A stretch of 7,208 nucleotides of DNA from NCBI GenBank assembly GCA_009786775.1, contig WQRL01000085.1, positions 1 through 7,208 on the forward strand, given 5' to 3'. This stretch comes from Oscillospiraceae bacterium. Lineage in GTDB: Bacteria > Bacillota > Clostridia > Oscillospirales > Oscillospiraceae. Of the stretch, positions 1 to 6,952 are shown one piece after another; positions within the stretch are counted from its first letter, which is position 1, and each line of letters opens with the position of its first letter. The translations under genes and the position numbers were made by a program. A model generated the notes under the pieces. It was not told where the DNA came from. It did not search any database and saw nothing but the letters and a program-made list of their open reading frames with translations.

Positions 1-6
1 TGCAAA

Positions 7-36
7 CGGGCGGCCAATGGCCGCCCGCGTTTTTTT
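7..36. terminator. GC-rich hairpin, probable bidirectional terminator downstream of kdgK
   Basis: A perfect 9-bp stem (7-15 with 19-27, CGGGCGGCC/GGCCGCCCG) closes a 3-nt AAT loop. On the plus strand it is followed, after CG, by seven T (30-36), the form of an intrinsic terminator for a gene converging from off the left edge. On the minus strand the same stem is followed by only TTTGCA before the window ends, so its strength for kdgK depends on sequence that is not visible. The outer bases 1-6 (TGCAAA) can also pair with 34-39 (TTTGCA), which lengthens the stem around an internal bulge. Confidence 0.65.
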
Positions 37-55
37 GCATCTTCAGTTCTTATTC

Positions 56-87
56 CCCCGGCCCGTGCGCTGCCGCACCGCCCGGGG
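56..87. repeat. Second GC-rich hairpin just past the kdgK stop
   Basis: Positions 56-61 (CCCCGG) pair with 82-87 (CCGGGG), and 65-69 (GTGCG) pair with 74-78 (CGCAC) around a 4-nt loop. C-C mismatches and one C-G pair lie between the two stems. It starts 12 nt downstream of the kdgK stop. Neither strand has a T-run after it, so it is not a complete intrinsic terminator on its own. It could protect the 3' end of the mRNA or cooperate with the hairpin at 7-27. Confidence 0.45.
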
Positions 88-99
88 CAGATTTGTTTA

Positions 100-1125
100 C
101 TAGCGCACGACGCGGCCGCTGCCGTCGCCTTGCATAAGTTTTTCAACATCGTCCACGCTGACCCGGTTGAAGTCGCCGCTCACGGAATGCTTTAGGCAAC
201 TGGCTGCAACTGCATATTCCAGAGCTTCCTGGTGTGACGGATAGCTATTTAAGCCATAAATCAAGCCGCCTGAAAAGGAATCCCCGCCACCAACGCGGTC
301 TACTATGTCACTTATTTCATAGTGCTTGCTCACTATAAATTCCTTCCGGTCATTTAGGCATGCCGCCCAGCCGTTAGAATCTGCACTCTTGCTCTCGCGC
401 AATGTTATAGCAATGAGCTTCATGTCCGGATATTTTGCCAAAACTTCATTTGAGAGATTTTCATACAAGCCGCGGTCCAACTCCCCATGTTCAACTGTCA
501 CATCGGCTGTAATCCCAAGGCATTTTTGAACATCTTCCTCGTTGGCTATGGCCACATCCACATACTTTACAAGCTCTGACATAACTTCGACAGCAGTTTT
601 GCCGTATTTCCAGAGATTCTTGCGGTAGTTGAGGTCACATGATACAGTTATGCCCCGTTTTTTGGCCTCAGAAACAGCTTCCATTGACAGCGCCATTGCT
701 GTTTCGCTTATAGCCGGGGTGATGCCTGTGATGTGAAACCACCCTGCGCCTTCAAGTGCGGTTTCCCAATCTATATCACCCGGCTTCGCCACTGCAATTG
801 AAGAACCCTCCCGGTCATATATAACCTTGCTCGGCAGTTGGTTTGCTCCCGCTTCCAAAAAGTAGATACCCAGGCGGCCTGAGCCTCTCTGAACCCTGCT
901 CGTATCCACATTGAAGCGGCGCAGCTCACCTATACAAATATTGGCGAGATTATTATTGGGCAGCACTGTCAAGAAAGCGGCATCCAAACCGAAATTCGCC
1001 AGTGAAACCGCCACATTGGCTTCGCCTCCGCCAAATGTAGCCTCCAGTACAGGGCTCTGCAAAAAGCGTTCAACGCCCGGTGCTTTGAGCCTCATCATTA
1101 TTTCTCCAAATGTCAAATACTTCAT
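100..1125 (-). CDS. kdgK: 2-keto-3-deoxygluconate kinase (PfkB-family sugar kinase)
   Basis: This cytoplasmic kinase transfers phosphate from ATP to 2-keto-3-deoxygluconate, giving KDPG for the aldolase encoded just upstream. The 341-residue product shows the ribokinase/PfkB fold signatures. The substrate-binding GGGEANVAV lies at residues 32-40. [11 protein letters not shown], at 162-172, is the form usual in KDG kinases. The C-terminal [12 protein letters not shown] is at 276-287, with the anion hole and the catalytic Asp at about 282. The length is normal for the family. ATG at 1125 is chosen because AAGGAG sits about 7 nt upstream; the in-frame TTG at 1131 would leave almost no spacing. 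The gene follows eda after an 87-nt spacer with no terminator or convincing promoter, so the two are probably cotranscribed. Another PfkB hexose kinase is possible, but the eda neighbour supports KDG. Confidence 0.9.
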   Translation of the reverse strand: MKYLTFGEIMMRLKAPGVERFLQSPVLEATFGGGEANVAVSLANFGLDAAFLTVLPNNNLANICIGELRRFNVDTSRVQRGSGRLGIYFLEAGANQLPSKVIYDREGSSIAVAKPGDIDWETALEGAGWFHITGITPAISETAMALSMEAVSEAKKRGITVSCDLNYRKNLWKYGKTAVEVMSELVKYVDVAIANEEDVQKCLGITADVTVEHGELDRGLYENLSNEVLAKYPDMKLIAITLRESKSADSNGWAACLNDRKEFIVSKHYEISDIVDRVGGGDSFSGGLIYGLNSYPSHQEALEYAVAASCLKHSVSGDFNRVSVDDVEKLMQGDGSGRVVR

Positions 1126-1131
1126 GTGCAA

Positions 1132-1140
1132 TCTCCTTGT
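1132..1140 (-). promoter_or_regulatory. Ribosome binding site that sets the kdgK start
   Basis: The minus strand reads ACAAGGAGA, with AAGGAG ending about 7 nt before ATG at 1125. The competing TTG at 1131 directly abuts this motif and is unlikely to be used. Confidence 0.7.
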
Positions 1141-1212
1141 ATTTCGTCTGATTTTGAAAGGGGCATTAGACTGATATAACCCCGCATAACTATTGTGTTG
1201 AGCCCGCTTCGG

Positions 1213-1845
1213 CTATCTCCCGGCTTTCCATATGCCCGTTGCAACTGAAGCGAGCTGCGTAATCTTGTCAAAATTTCCCGCCGCGATGTCTTCTTTGGTA
1301 CACATCCAGCTTCCGCCCACAGCATGGACAAATGGCGCCGCAGCATACTCTGCTAAATTTTTATCTGAAATACCGCCTGTCGGAATAAACTTAACATCGC
1401 CAAAAGGCCCCGCCAGAGCCGTCATCGCAGGCAGCCCGCCGTATACATTTGCCGGGAAAAACTTCACTACCTTAAGGCCAAGCAAAATCGCTTCTGTAAT
1501 CTCAGTCGGAGTTACGCAGCCCGGGGTCACAGAAACATTGTTTTCTACACACCACGCCACCATTTCTTTATTAAACCCCGGAGCCACAATAAACTTAGCC
1601 CCAGCATCCACAACTTCCTTACACTGTTCCAGCGTCACCACAGTCCCGGCACCTACCAGAACCTCCGGACAATTGGCTGCAACCTGCCTGATTGACTCCA
1701 GCCCGGCCTTCGTGCGCAGCGTAATTTCCATTACATCAATGCCTCCAGAGAGGAGTGCTTTCGCTGCCGGCACCGCATTTTCCACCTTGTCCATAACAAC
1801 AACGGGGACTATGCCGCAATCACTTAGTCTTTTCAGAATATCCAT
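1213..1845 (-). CDS. eda: KDPG/KHG aldolase (2-dehydro-3-deoxyphosphogluconate aldolase)
   Basis: This class I aldolase cleaves 2-keto-3-deoxy-6-phosphogluconate into pyruvate and glyceraldehyde 3-phosphate; many members also act on 4-hydroxy-2-oxoglutarate. The 210-residue product is a single TIM barrel of the usual length. The motif MEITLRT carries the general acid/base Glu40, matching Glu45 of the E. coli enzyme. VGAGTV is at 64-69. KFFPAN begins with Lys128, the Schiff-base lysine matching Lys133 of E. coli. The phosphate-binding PTGGIS lies near the C-terminus. ATG at 1845 is preceded by GGGAG at about 10 nt, a slightly long spacing. Its position immediately before kdgK makes a two-step module that turns ketodeoxygluconate from uronate or pectin breakdown into central metabolites. 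The gene begins after a 281-nt gap with a possible operator. Confidence 0.93.
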   Translation of the reverse strand: MDILKRLSDCGIVPVVVMDKVENAVPAAKALLSGGIDVMEITLRTKAGLESIRQVAANCPEVLVGAGTVVTLEQCKEVVDAGAKFIVAPGFNKEMVAWCVENNVSVTPGCVTPTEITEAILLGLKVVKFFPANVYGGLPAMTALAGPFGDVKFIPTGGISDKNLAEYAAAPFVHAVGGSWMCTKEDIAAGNFDKITQLASVATGIWKAGR

Positions 1846-1908
1846 AAATTTTCAACTCCCATTCTAGCATTCAACCTAGTTTCTCTTTTGCCCTTGGTAT
1901 TTACGGCA

Positions 1909-1937
1909 ATGATATCATATTTACTTCAGCTTGCCTA
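1909..1937 (-). promoter_or_regulatory. Weak candidate promoter for eda-kdgK with an overlapping palindrome
   Basis: On the minus strand TAGGCA (1932-1937, 4/6 to the -35 consensus) lies 17 bp from TATCAT (1909-1914, 5/6 to the -10 consensus). The perfect 10-bp palindrome ATGATATCAT (1909-1918) covers the -10 box, where a repressor could compete with polymerase. The predicted transcript would start near 1902, about 57 nt before the eda ATG. Short palindromes and weak boxes are common by chance, so this is tentative. Confidence 0.3.
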
Positions 1938-2015
1938 GCCCCATTGAAAATTTTTTTGAAATTTCGGACGGCAGTTTTCCGCGTTCACAGGCCAGCCGGA
2001 CACAGGCGGCACAAC

Positions 2016-2113
2016 AGGCACTTGACGGGACGTGCGCTCAGCTTTCTGAGGGAATTCCGGCTTTATGCCGGAACTGACCGAAGCAAGATGAGCGTGCGTC
2101 CCGTCAAGTGCCT
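2016..2113. repeat. 98-nt inverted-repeat element with 25-nt arms and an inner hairpin
   Basis: The arms 2016-2040 and 2089-2113 are inverted copies matching at 23 of 25 positions, beginning AGGCACTTGACGGGACG. The two non-Watson-Crick positions (2033/2096 and 2034/2095) are T-G and G-T, so a plus-strand RNA would be paired over all 25 positions, while a minus-strand RNA would have two A-C mismatches. Inside, 2055-2061 (TTCCGGC) pairs perfectly with 2067-2073 around a 5-nt loop, and 2041-2044 (GCTT) can pair with 2081-2084 (AAGC). The element begins 13 nt past the transketolase stop and has no T-run on the minus side, so it is not a standard terminator. Candidates are a MITE or other dispersed palindromic repeat, an mRNA 3'-stabilising stem, or a structured RNA. 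I do not recognise a named family. Confidence 0.85.
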
Positions 2114-2126
2114 AGTTACAACGCGA

Positions 2127-3089
2127 TTATTTCCTGGAAATAGCCTTCTTAGCAGCCTCAACAATGGCTGCGGCAGTCAGGTTATACTCGGCTCTGAGGA
2201 AATCCTCGGTTCCCACTTGGCCAAATCTATCCTTTACACCTACCATTTCAACCGGCACAGGGCACTTCTGCACTGCGGCCTCTGCCACAGCAGAGCCGAG
2301 CCCGCCAATTATATTGTGATTTTCGGCAGTTACAATCGCGCCTGTAGTTTTCGCACAATGCTCCACCATCTCAGCGTCAACCGGCTTCCATGTGAACATA
2401 TCCACAACCCTTGCCGATACGCCGTCAGCTTTGAGCAAGTCAGCCGCCTTGAGTGCCTCAGCTACCATTATTCCACTGGCTATTATGGAAACATCCTTGC
2501 CGTCTGCCAGCATATTGGCCTTGCCAATGTCAAATGTTGAGCCCTCCCCATAAATGCCGATAACATTCTTTCTCGCCATTCTGAGGTAATAGACCCCGCG
2601 CAGCCCCGCAAGCTGCCTTACAATATTTTCAACCATCACAGGGTCGGTAAATTCAATAAGAGTTATTTCCGGGATTGAGCGGAGCACACCCATATCCTCA
2701 AAAGGCATATGAGTACCGCCGTTATAAGCCGCAGTCACACCAGGGTCTGTACCTAAAATACGTACATTTTGCTGCGCATAGGCTGCCGAAATCATTATTT
2801 GGTCCACAACTCTGCGGGATGCAAAACAGCCGAATGAGTGGGCGAACGGAACCTTGCCCATAGCGGACAGGCCTGAGGCTATGCCAATCATATTGGCCTC
2901 AGCGACACCGCACTGAATGGCTCTATCCGGATAAGCCTTAAAAAACGGCTTCATTCCTGAGGAGCTTATAAGGTCAGAGTCCAGCACAACTATATCTTCA
3001 TTATCCTTTGCCATTGCCATCAGCGTATCACAGTATACTTCACGCATCATGTTAGGGGTTTTTTCAAAAGTTTCTTTAATTGTAAACAT
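2127..3089 (-). CDS. Transketolase, C-terminal subunit (pyrimidine-binding and C-terminal domains)
   Basis: This is the second half of a split, thiamine-diphosphate-dependent transketolase, which moves two-carbon ketol units between pentose, hexose and triose phosphates. The 320 residues start with the Pyr domain. GVAEANMIGIASG (61-73) contains Glu64, the conserved glutamate that activates the cofactor, and FAHSFGCFASRR (82-93) follows. GTDPGVTAAYNGGTHMPFED (113-132) carries His127 in the phosphosugar-site loop. The transketolase C-terminal domain runs from about residue 185 to the end. The PP domain is absent here and is supplied by the gene just upstream. The start lies 2 nt past that gene's stop. 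The GGGGGTG ribosome binding site falls within the end of that gene, which indicates tight, possibly coupled translation. A 1-deoxyxylulose-5-phosphate synthase-like role is less likely given the motifs and the two-gene layout. Confidence 0.92.
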   Translation of the reverse strand: MFTIKETFEKTPNMMREVYCDTLMAMAKDNEDIVVLDSDLISSSGMKPFFKAYPDRAIQCGVAEANMIGIASGLSAMGKVPFAHSFGCFASRRVVDQIMISAAYAQQNVRILGTDPGVTAAYNGGTHMPFEDMGVLRSIPEITLIEFTDPVMVENIVRQLAGLRGVYYLRMARKNVIGIYGEGSTFDIGKANMLADGKDVSIIASGIMVAEALKAADLLKADGVSARVVDMFTWKPVDAEMVEHCAKTTGAIVTAENHNIIGGLGSAVAEAAVQKCPVPVEMVGVKDRFGQVGTEDFLRAEYNLTAAAIVEAAKKAISRK

Positions 3090-3091
3090 CT

Positions 3092-3961
3092 CTACACCCC
3101 CTTCCCGTTATTTGCGGCCTGTTTCGCTTCTTCGAGCCGCTTCTTCTGTACTTCAATGGCCCCATCCATCTGCTCTTTTGTGAAGTTCATGTGGTGGTTT
3201 GCTTCCACATCTTCGGCGAAGTTGCAGCCGTAGCCTTTTTTCGTGTCGAGTATAATTGCGCTCGGCACATCTTTTATAGCCTTGGCAGCCTCTACCGCAG
3301 CTTTAATAGCCTTCGGATCATGGCCGTTTACTGTGACAGCTTGCCAGCCGAACGACTTGAATTTATCTTCAATGTTGCCCAGCTTCATAACATCTTCCGT
3401 GTAACCATCCAGTTGCTGCTTGTTCCAGTCCACAAATGCAATCAAACCGCCCAGTTTGTGGTGGGATGCAAACATTACGCCCTCCCAGACTTGGCCCTCA
3501 TCCAGCTCTCCATCACCCATCACCAGGTAAGTGGTGTTATCCGCCTTGTTGAGCCTTGCCCCCAGCGCTATGCCGATGGCTGATGAGATGCCCTGCCCTA
3601 AGGAACCTGTTGTCATATCGACACCTGGGGTCTTGTTCATGTCGCAGTGGCTGGGAAGCCTGCCGCCGCCTTGATTTAGCTCAACGAGCATTTCTTTCGG
3701 GAAGTAACCTCTCAGAGCAAGTGTGGCATATAATGCCGGCCCTGCGTGACCCTTGGACATTACAAGCCTGTCCCTCTGCTCCCAGCCGGGGTTCGAGGGG
3801 TCACATTTGAGTTCGCCGCTATAGAGCACCGCAAGCGTTTCCACTATAGACATAGCCCCGCCCACATGGCCAAACCCGAGATTGCCGAGGGTCTCAAGTG
3901 TCAGCAGCCGTATTGTTTCGGCTATAACTCCCAGATCCTTTGTTTCTTTGATTAAATCCAT
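3092..3961 (-). CDS. Transketolase, N-terminal subunit (ThDP pyrophosphate-binding domain)
   Basis: This is the first half of the split transketolase. It binds the pyrophosphate of thiamine diphosphate and Mg2+. The 289 residues contain the PP-domain marks in order: GFGHVGG (29-35) with a conserved His, SKGHAGPALYA (69-79), TGSLGQGISSAIG (118-130), and the ThDP motif from GDGELDEGQVWE (149-160) to Asn180 in VDWNK, about 30 residues apart as expected. The length is typical for the stand-alone N-terminal subunit. The ATG at 3961 has GAGGTG 5 nt upstream, located in the 11-nt spacer after the glycyl-tRNA synthetase stop. It is therefore in the same transcription unit as that gene and as the C-terminal subunit 2 nt downstream. 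The active enzyme is presumably a heteromer of both products. Confidence 0.92.
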   Translation of the reverse strand: MDLIKETKDLGVIAETIRLLTLETLGNLGFGHVGGAMSIVETLAVLYSGELKCDPSNPGWEQRDRLVMSKGHAGPALYATLALRGYFPKEMLVELNQGGGRLPSHCDMNKTPGVDMTTGSLGQGISSAIGIALGARLNKADNTTYLVMGDGELDEGQVWEGVMFASHHKLGGLIAFVDWNKQQLDGYTEDVMKLGNIEDKFKSFGWQAVTVNGHDPKAIKAAVEAAKAIKDVPSAIILDTKKGYGCNFAEDVEANHHMNFTKEQMDGAIEVQKKRLEEAKQAANNGKGV

Positions 3962-3972
3962 TATTTCACCTC

Positions 3973-5376
3973 TTAAAAAACCATTTTTTCAGCCAAATAC
4001 GCTTCAAGGTCATCAATTTTAATGCGCTCTTGCTCCATTGTGTCCCTGTTGCGTACTGTGACGCTGTTATCTTCCTGTGAATCGAAATCGTAAGTTATGC
4101 AGTACGGCGTGCCTATTTCATCCTGCCGCCTGTATCTCTTGCCTATTGAACCTGCCTCATCATAATCTGTCATAAACTTCTTGCTGAGATTGCGGCAAAT
4201 TTCCTCCGCCCCCTCCGAGAGCTTCTTTGAAAGCGGCAAAACAGCACACTTGTAAGGCGCAAGCGCGGGATGCAAGCGCAGTACAATGCGGGTATCATTT
4301 TTCTCAGCATCCACAACTTCCTCGTCATAAGCATCAATGAGAAACGCCAGAAGCATGCGGTCGACACCCAGCGATGGCTCAATAACATAGGGGATATACT
4401 TCTCTCCGGACTCTTGATCGAAATATTCCATATTCTCTCCCGAGTGCTCCTGATGCGCCTTGAGGTCGAAATCGGTACGGTCGGCTACACCCCATAGCTC
4501 ACCCCAGCCGAAGGGGAACAGAAACTCAAAGTCGGTAGTGGCGTTAGAATAATGGGAAAGTTCTTCCTCCTCGTGGTCGCGCAGCTTAATGCTCTCCTCG
4601 CGCATACCCAAAGACAGCAGCCAATCCTTGCAGAAAGTTCTCCAGTAGTCAAACCACTCCAAGTCTGTGCCCGGCTTGCAGAAAAACTCCAGCTCCAGTT
4701 GCTCAAATTCCCTTGTGCGGAAAATAAAGTTACCCGGAGTTATCTCATTACGGAAGGATTTGCCTATTTGGCAAATTCCGAATGGAATTTTGCGGCGGGT
4801 GGTCCTCTGCACATTCTTAAACTGCACAAAAATACCCTGTGCCGTTTCCGGCCTTAGATAAATTTGCGCCGCAGTGTCCTCGTTCACACCTTGGAAAGTC
4901 TTGAACATAAGATTAAATTTTCTGATATCGGTAAAGTCAGACTTTTCGCAATGGGGACATGGGATGGCTTTTTCACGGATATATCCAATAAGAGCTTCAT
5001 CGTCCATCGACTCTACATTTATAGCTGTGATACCGTTCTCATGGTGCCATTCCTCCACCAGCTTATCTGCGCGGTGCCGCATTTTGCAGCTCTTGCAGTC
5101 AATAAGCGGATCATTAAAAGTCGCCACATGCCCCGAGGCTTCCCAGACCTTGGGGTTCATCAAAATAGCAGAATCCTGTCCTACATTGTGAGGATTCTCT
5201 TGAACAAACTTCTGCCACCAAGCCTTCTTGACGTTGTTTTTCAGCTCCACCCCCAGCGGTCCGTAGTCCCATGAGTTGGCCAGCCCACCGTAAATTTCAC
5301 TTCCCGCGAACACAAAACCGCGCCCTTTGCATAGCGCTGTGATTTTGTCCATCGTCTTTTCTGTATTTATAAGCAT
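3973..5376 (-). CDS. glyS: Glycyl-tRNA synthetase, homodimer (eukaryote/archaea-like, single-chain) type
   Basis: This class II aminoacyl-tRNA synthetase charges tRNA-Gly with glycine, using ATP, in the cytoplasm. The 467-residue product has the N-terminal catalytic start around [20 protein letters not shown] and the [10 protein letters not shown] motif (81-90). A likely zinc site is formed by C94/C97 (CKSC) and C140/C143 (CPHC). Motif 2 lies around [20 protein letters not shown] (208-227) and motif 3 around [13 protein letters not shown] (333-345). The C-terminal anticodon-binding domain runs from about residue 365 to the end. This is the single-chain type, also called glyQS, and not the alpha2-beta2 glyQ/glyS pair. 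ATG at 5376 is chosen because AGGAGG lies 6 nt upstream; the in-frame GTG at 5415 falls at the predicted transcription start. It is the first gene of an operon with the split transketolase. Confidence 0.95.
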   Translation of the reverse strand: MLINTEKTMDKITALCKGRGFVFAGSEIYGGLANSWDYGPLGVELKNNVKKAWWQKFVQENPHNVGQDSAILMNPKVWEASGHVATFNDPLIDCKSCKMRHRADKLVEEWHHENGITAINVESMDDEALIGYIREKAIPCPHCEKSDFTDIRKFNLMFKTFQGVNEDTAAQIYLRPETAQGIFVQFKNVQRTTRRKIPFGICQIGKSFRNEITPGNFIFRTREFEQLELEFFCKPGTDLEWFDYWRTFCKDWLLSLGMREESIKLRDHEEEELSHYSNATTDFEFLFPFGWGELWGVADRTDFDLKAHQEHSGENMEYFDQESGEKYIPYVIEPSLGVDRMLLAFLIDAYDEEVVDAEKNDTRIVLRLHPALAPYKCAVLPLSKKLSEGAEEICRNLSKKFMTDYDEAGSIGKRYRRQDEIGTPYCITYDFDSQEDNSVTVRNRDTMEQERIKIDDLEAYLAEKMVF

Positions 5377-5382
5377 TAAGAC

Positions 5383-5388
5383 CCTCCT
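5383..5388 (-). promoter_or_regulatory. Consensus ribosome binding site that sets the glyS start
   Basis: The minus strand has AGGAGG at 5388-5383, followed by a 6-nt spacer and ATG at 5376. This is the ideal spacing and fixes the start 13 codons downstream of the longest open frame. Confidence 0.85.
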
Positions 5389-5392
5389 GTAC

Positions 5393-5416
5393 CGTGAGAA
5401 ATTTGATTGCCTCACG
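5393..5416 (-). promoter_or_regulatory. Short hairpin at the predicted 5' end of the glyS transcript
   Basis: CGTGAG (5416-5411 on the minus strand) pairs with CTCACG (5398-5393) over 6 bp, with a 12-nt A/T-rich loop. The stem begins at about the first transcribed base predicted from the promoter and ends 4 nt before AGGAGG. It could protect the 5' end from decay or modulate ribosome access. The 6-bp length makes it only moderately convincing. Confidence 0.45.
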
Positions 5417-5423
5417 TGTTGAA

Positions 5424-5452
5424 ATTCTATATGAAAACGGCTGTATTGTCAA
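5424..5452 (-). promoter_or_regulatory. Near-consensus sigma-A promoter for the glyS-transketolase operon
   Basis: On the minus strand a perfect -35 TTGACA (5447-5452) is separated by exactly 17 bp from the -10 TAGAAT (5424-5429, 5/6). The expected start point is near 5417, giving a leader of about 40 nt before the ATG at 5376. The match and spacing suggest strong constitutive expression, as suits a tRNA synthetase. Confidence 0.85.
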
Positions 5453-5530
5453 TAATTTTCAGCTTTGCCGGACATATGCGCCAGTACGCTTGCTTCAGAA
5501 ACATATTAACAAGGTATTTTTACTTTCCGC

Positions 5531-5567
5531 AAAAAGCAGCCTAGAGCGTATCAGTATACTCTAGGCT
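5531..5567 (-). terminator. Intrinsic terminator downstream of the ATPase gene
   Basis: AGCCTAGAG (5538-5546) pairs perfectly with CTCTAGGCT (5559-5567) over 9 bp, and the stem can extend by a few weaker pairs towards a TCAG loop. In the minus-strand direction it is followed by GC and then five T (5535-5531). It lies 57 nt past the ATPase stop and about 80 nt before the glyS promoter, insulating the two units. Confidence 0.75.
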
Positions 5568-5624
5568 ACTCCAATCTTGATTATTGAGGCTAGCTGACTG
5601 CACCTCTTGTTGCGCTCATGTGCC

Positions 5625-6932
5625 TTACAAACAAAACGCAGCATAGAGCGGAATTGTCTTTATGTCATTTTCAAAGCCAAAATTATTGGTTGAAATTTTT
5701 ATCGCATAGTCAGGTTTATACCTTTGCATATATGTTCTAAGGCTCTTGGCCTTTGCATTTTCTGCTGATTTGACTTCAATGGGGATAATTCCGCCTTCCC
5801 TGTTAATCACAAAATCCAGCTCAGCTTCGCCATCACTTTGCCAAGAGTAGCAAATATGACCATTCCTAATTAGCTGAGTGCAGACATAGTTCTCCGTCAT
5901 CCCCCCCTTGAAGTCATTAAGGCTGTCCAACCCATAAATAATTTCGTTAGCCAATATATTATTTCTTGCGCAAAGCAATCCTACATCGGAAAAAAATATT
6001 TTGAATTTGTCGATATTCTTGTAATTTTCCAAAGGCTTTTTTATCGTGTCTACGCAGAACACCCTGCTGACAATGCCCGATAGAGTCAGCCACTCAATAG
6101 CATTTTCAAACTCAGACGCCCTTCCGCCTGACTTAACAAGTTTATATTGAAACCTTGTATTTTTCTTGGACAATTGAGTTGTTACACTGCTATACGCCAG
6201 CCTGGTTTTCTTGATTTCATTGGCAGTATTATACTTGCTCATGTCATCAAGATAATCATTGAGAATTAAATTTTGGGTGTTGCGAATTAGCTCATAGTTT
6301 CCGGTTTGAGCAAATTTCATTACGCACTCCGGCATCCCTCCTACCACCAAGTATTGGCGGTACTTCTCCAACAGGTGACTGTGGTAGTATGGCTGCATAG
6401 GTGCATTTGTCTTAAAATGGCTGGCTATCATCGCAGGAAACTCAGCATCAACTTCACTGCTTGCAGCCGCAGTTAGAAACTCTTCAAAATCCATCGGATA
6501 TTGAGTCAGTCTATAAACCTTTCCGACAGGAAACGAGTATTGCTCCCTGCTCACTGCAACACCGAGCAGGCTGCCTGCGGCAATAACATGATATTCCGGA
6601 GCAAATTCACAAAAGTATTTTAATGATGTAAGCGCTTGTGGGCACCGTTGAATTTCGTCAAAAAATATTAATGTGCGCTCCTTGGCAATGTTTTTCTTCG
6701 TGTATACTTCAAGCGCAGGTATTAGGTTTGCCGGCTCTAAGTTTGAATCAAAAATTTTCCTCGCATCCTCAGCATATTCAAAATTTACATACGCTACTTG
6801 ATCATAATGCTCATCGGCAAATTCTAAGACAGAATATGTCTTACCCACTTGCCTCGCCCCCTGTAATATTAGAGGTTTCCTATATGGCGAATTTTTCCAG
6901 CTCAAAAGGTCATTTGATATTTTCCTATACAT
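5625..6932 (-). CDS. AAA+ ATPase with C-terminal DUF4143 domain, function unknown
   Basis: The 435-residue product belongs to the widespread ATPase family with an N-terminal AAA domain (AAA_14-like) followed by DUF4143. Walker A GARQVGKT is at 25-32, Walker B LIFFDEIQ at 88-95 and a sensor-like AAGSLLG at 118-124. A middle region of about 185-300 is likely helical or winged-helix. The end has D373 in GEAELDFVI and E386-V-K388 in PIEVKSA, the D...ExK layout of PD-(D/E)XK nuclease folds, which is typical of this family. No signal peptide or membrane segment is evident. ATG at 6932 is preferred because GAGGTGG lies 6 nt upstream; the longer frame from 6962 would begin upstream of the -10 box. 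The gene is monocistronic, visibly more AT-rich than the metabolic genes, and has no functional link to them, so acquisition by transfer is plausible. The cellular role of this family is poorly defined. Confidence 0.88.
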   Translation of the reverse strand: MYRKISNDLLSWKNSPYRKPLILQGARQVGKTYSVLEFADEHYDQVAYVNFEYAEDARKIFDSNLEPANLIPALEVYTKKNIAKERTLIFFDEIQRCPQALTSLKYFCEFAPEYHVIAAGSLLGVAVSREQYSFPVGKVYRLTQYPMDFEEFLTAAASSEVDAEFPAMIASHFKTNAPMQPYYHSHLLEKYRQYLVVGGMPECVMKFAQTGNYELIRNTQNLILNDYLDDMSKYNTANEIKKTRLAYSSVTTQLSKKNTRFQYKLVKSGGRASEFENAIEWLTLSGIVSRVFCVDTIKKPLENYKNIDKFKIFFSDVGLLCARNNILANEIIYGLDSLNDFKGGMTENYVCTQLIRNGHICYSWQSDGEAELDFVINREGGIIPIEVKSAENAKAKSLRTYMQRYKPDYAIKISTNNFGFENDIKTIPLYAAFCL

Positions 6933-6938
6933 TTTCAA

Positions 6939-6945
6939 CCACCTC
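6939..6945 (-). promoter_or_regulatory. Ribosome binding site that sets the ATPase start
   Basis: GAGGTGG on the minus strand (6945-6939) is 6 nt from ATG at 6932. It supports the shorter start over ATG at 6962, which has no comparable site. Confidence 0.7.
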
Positions 6946-6952
6946 AATGTAT

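Noticed and set aside
1126..1212. Terminator or promoter in the eda-kdgK spacer
   Set aside because: Only 4-bp stems (AGCC/GGCT and GGGG/CCCC) are present with no T-run, and no convincing -35/-10 pair was seen, so cotranscription is the simpler reading.
1232..1867. Long plus-strand open frame opposite eda (211 codons)
   Set aside because: It lies antisense to a gene with clear family motifs, and its product resembles no protein I recognise. It is best read as a shadow of eda.
2016..2113. Long hairpin after transketolase as an intrinsic terminator
   Set aside because: In the minus-strand direction the sequence after the stem is GTTGTGCCGCC, with no U-tract, and the 48-nt internal segment is far larger than a terminator loop.
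2013..2117. Integron attC site, since AAC and GTT flank the arms
   Set aside because: The flanks do not match RYYYAAC/GTTRRRY, the arms are continuously paired without the usual extrahelical bases, and the neighbours are housekeeping genes and not gene cassettes.
5377..5415. Extended glyS start at GTG 5415
   Set aside because: It lies at the predicted transcription start, within the hairpin, and would place the AGGAGG site inside the gene. The 13 extra residues do not look like a GlyRS N-terminus.
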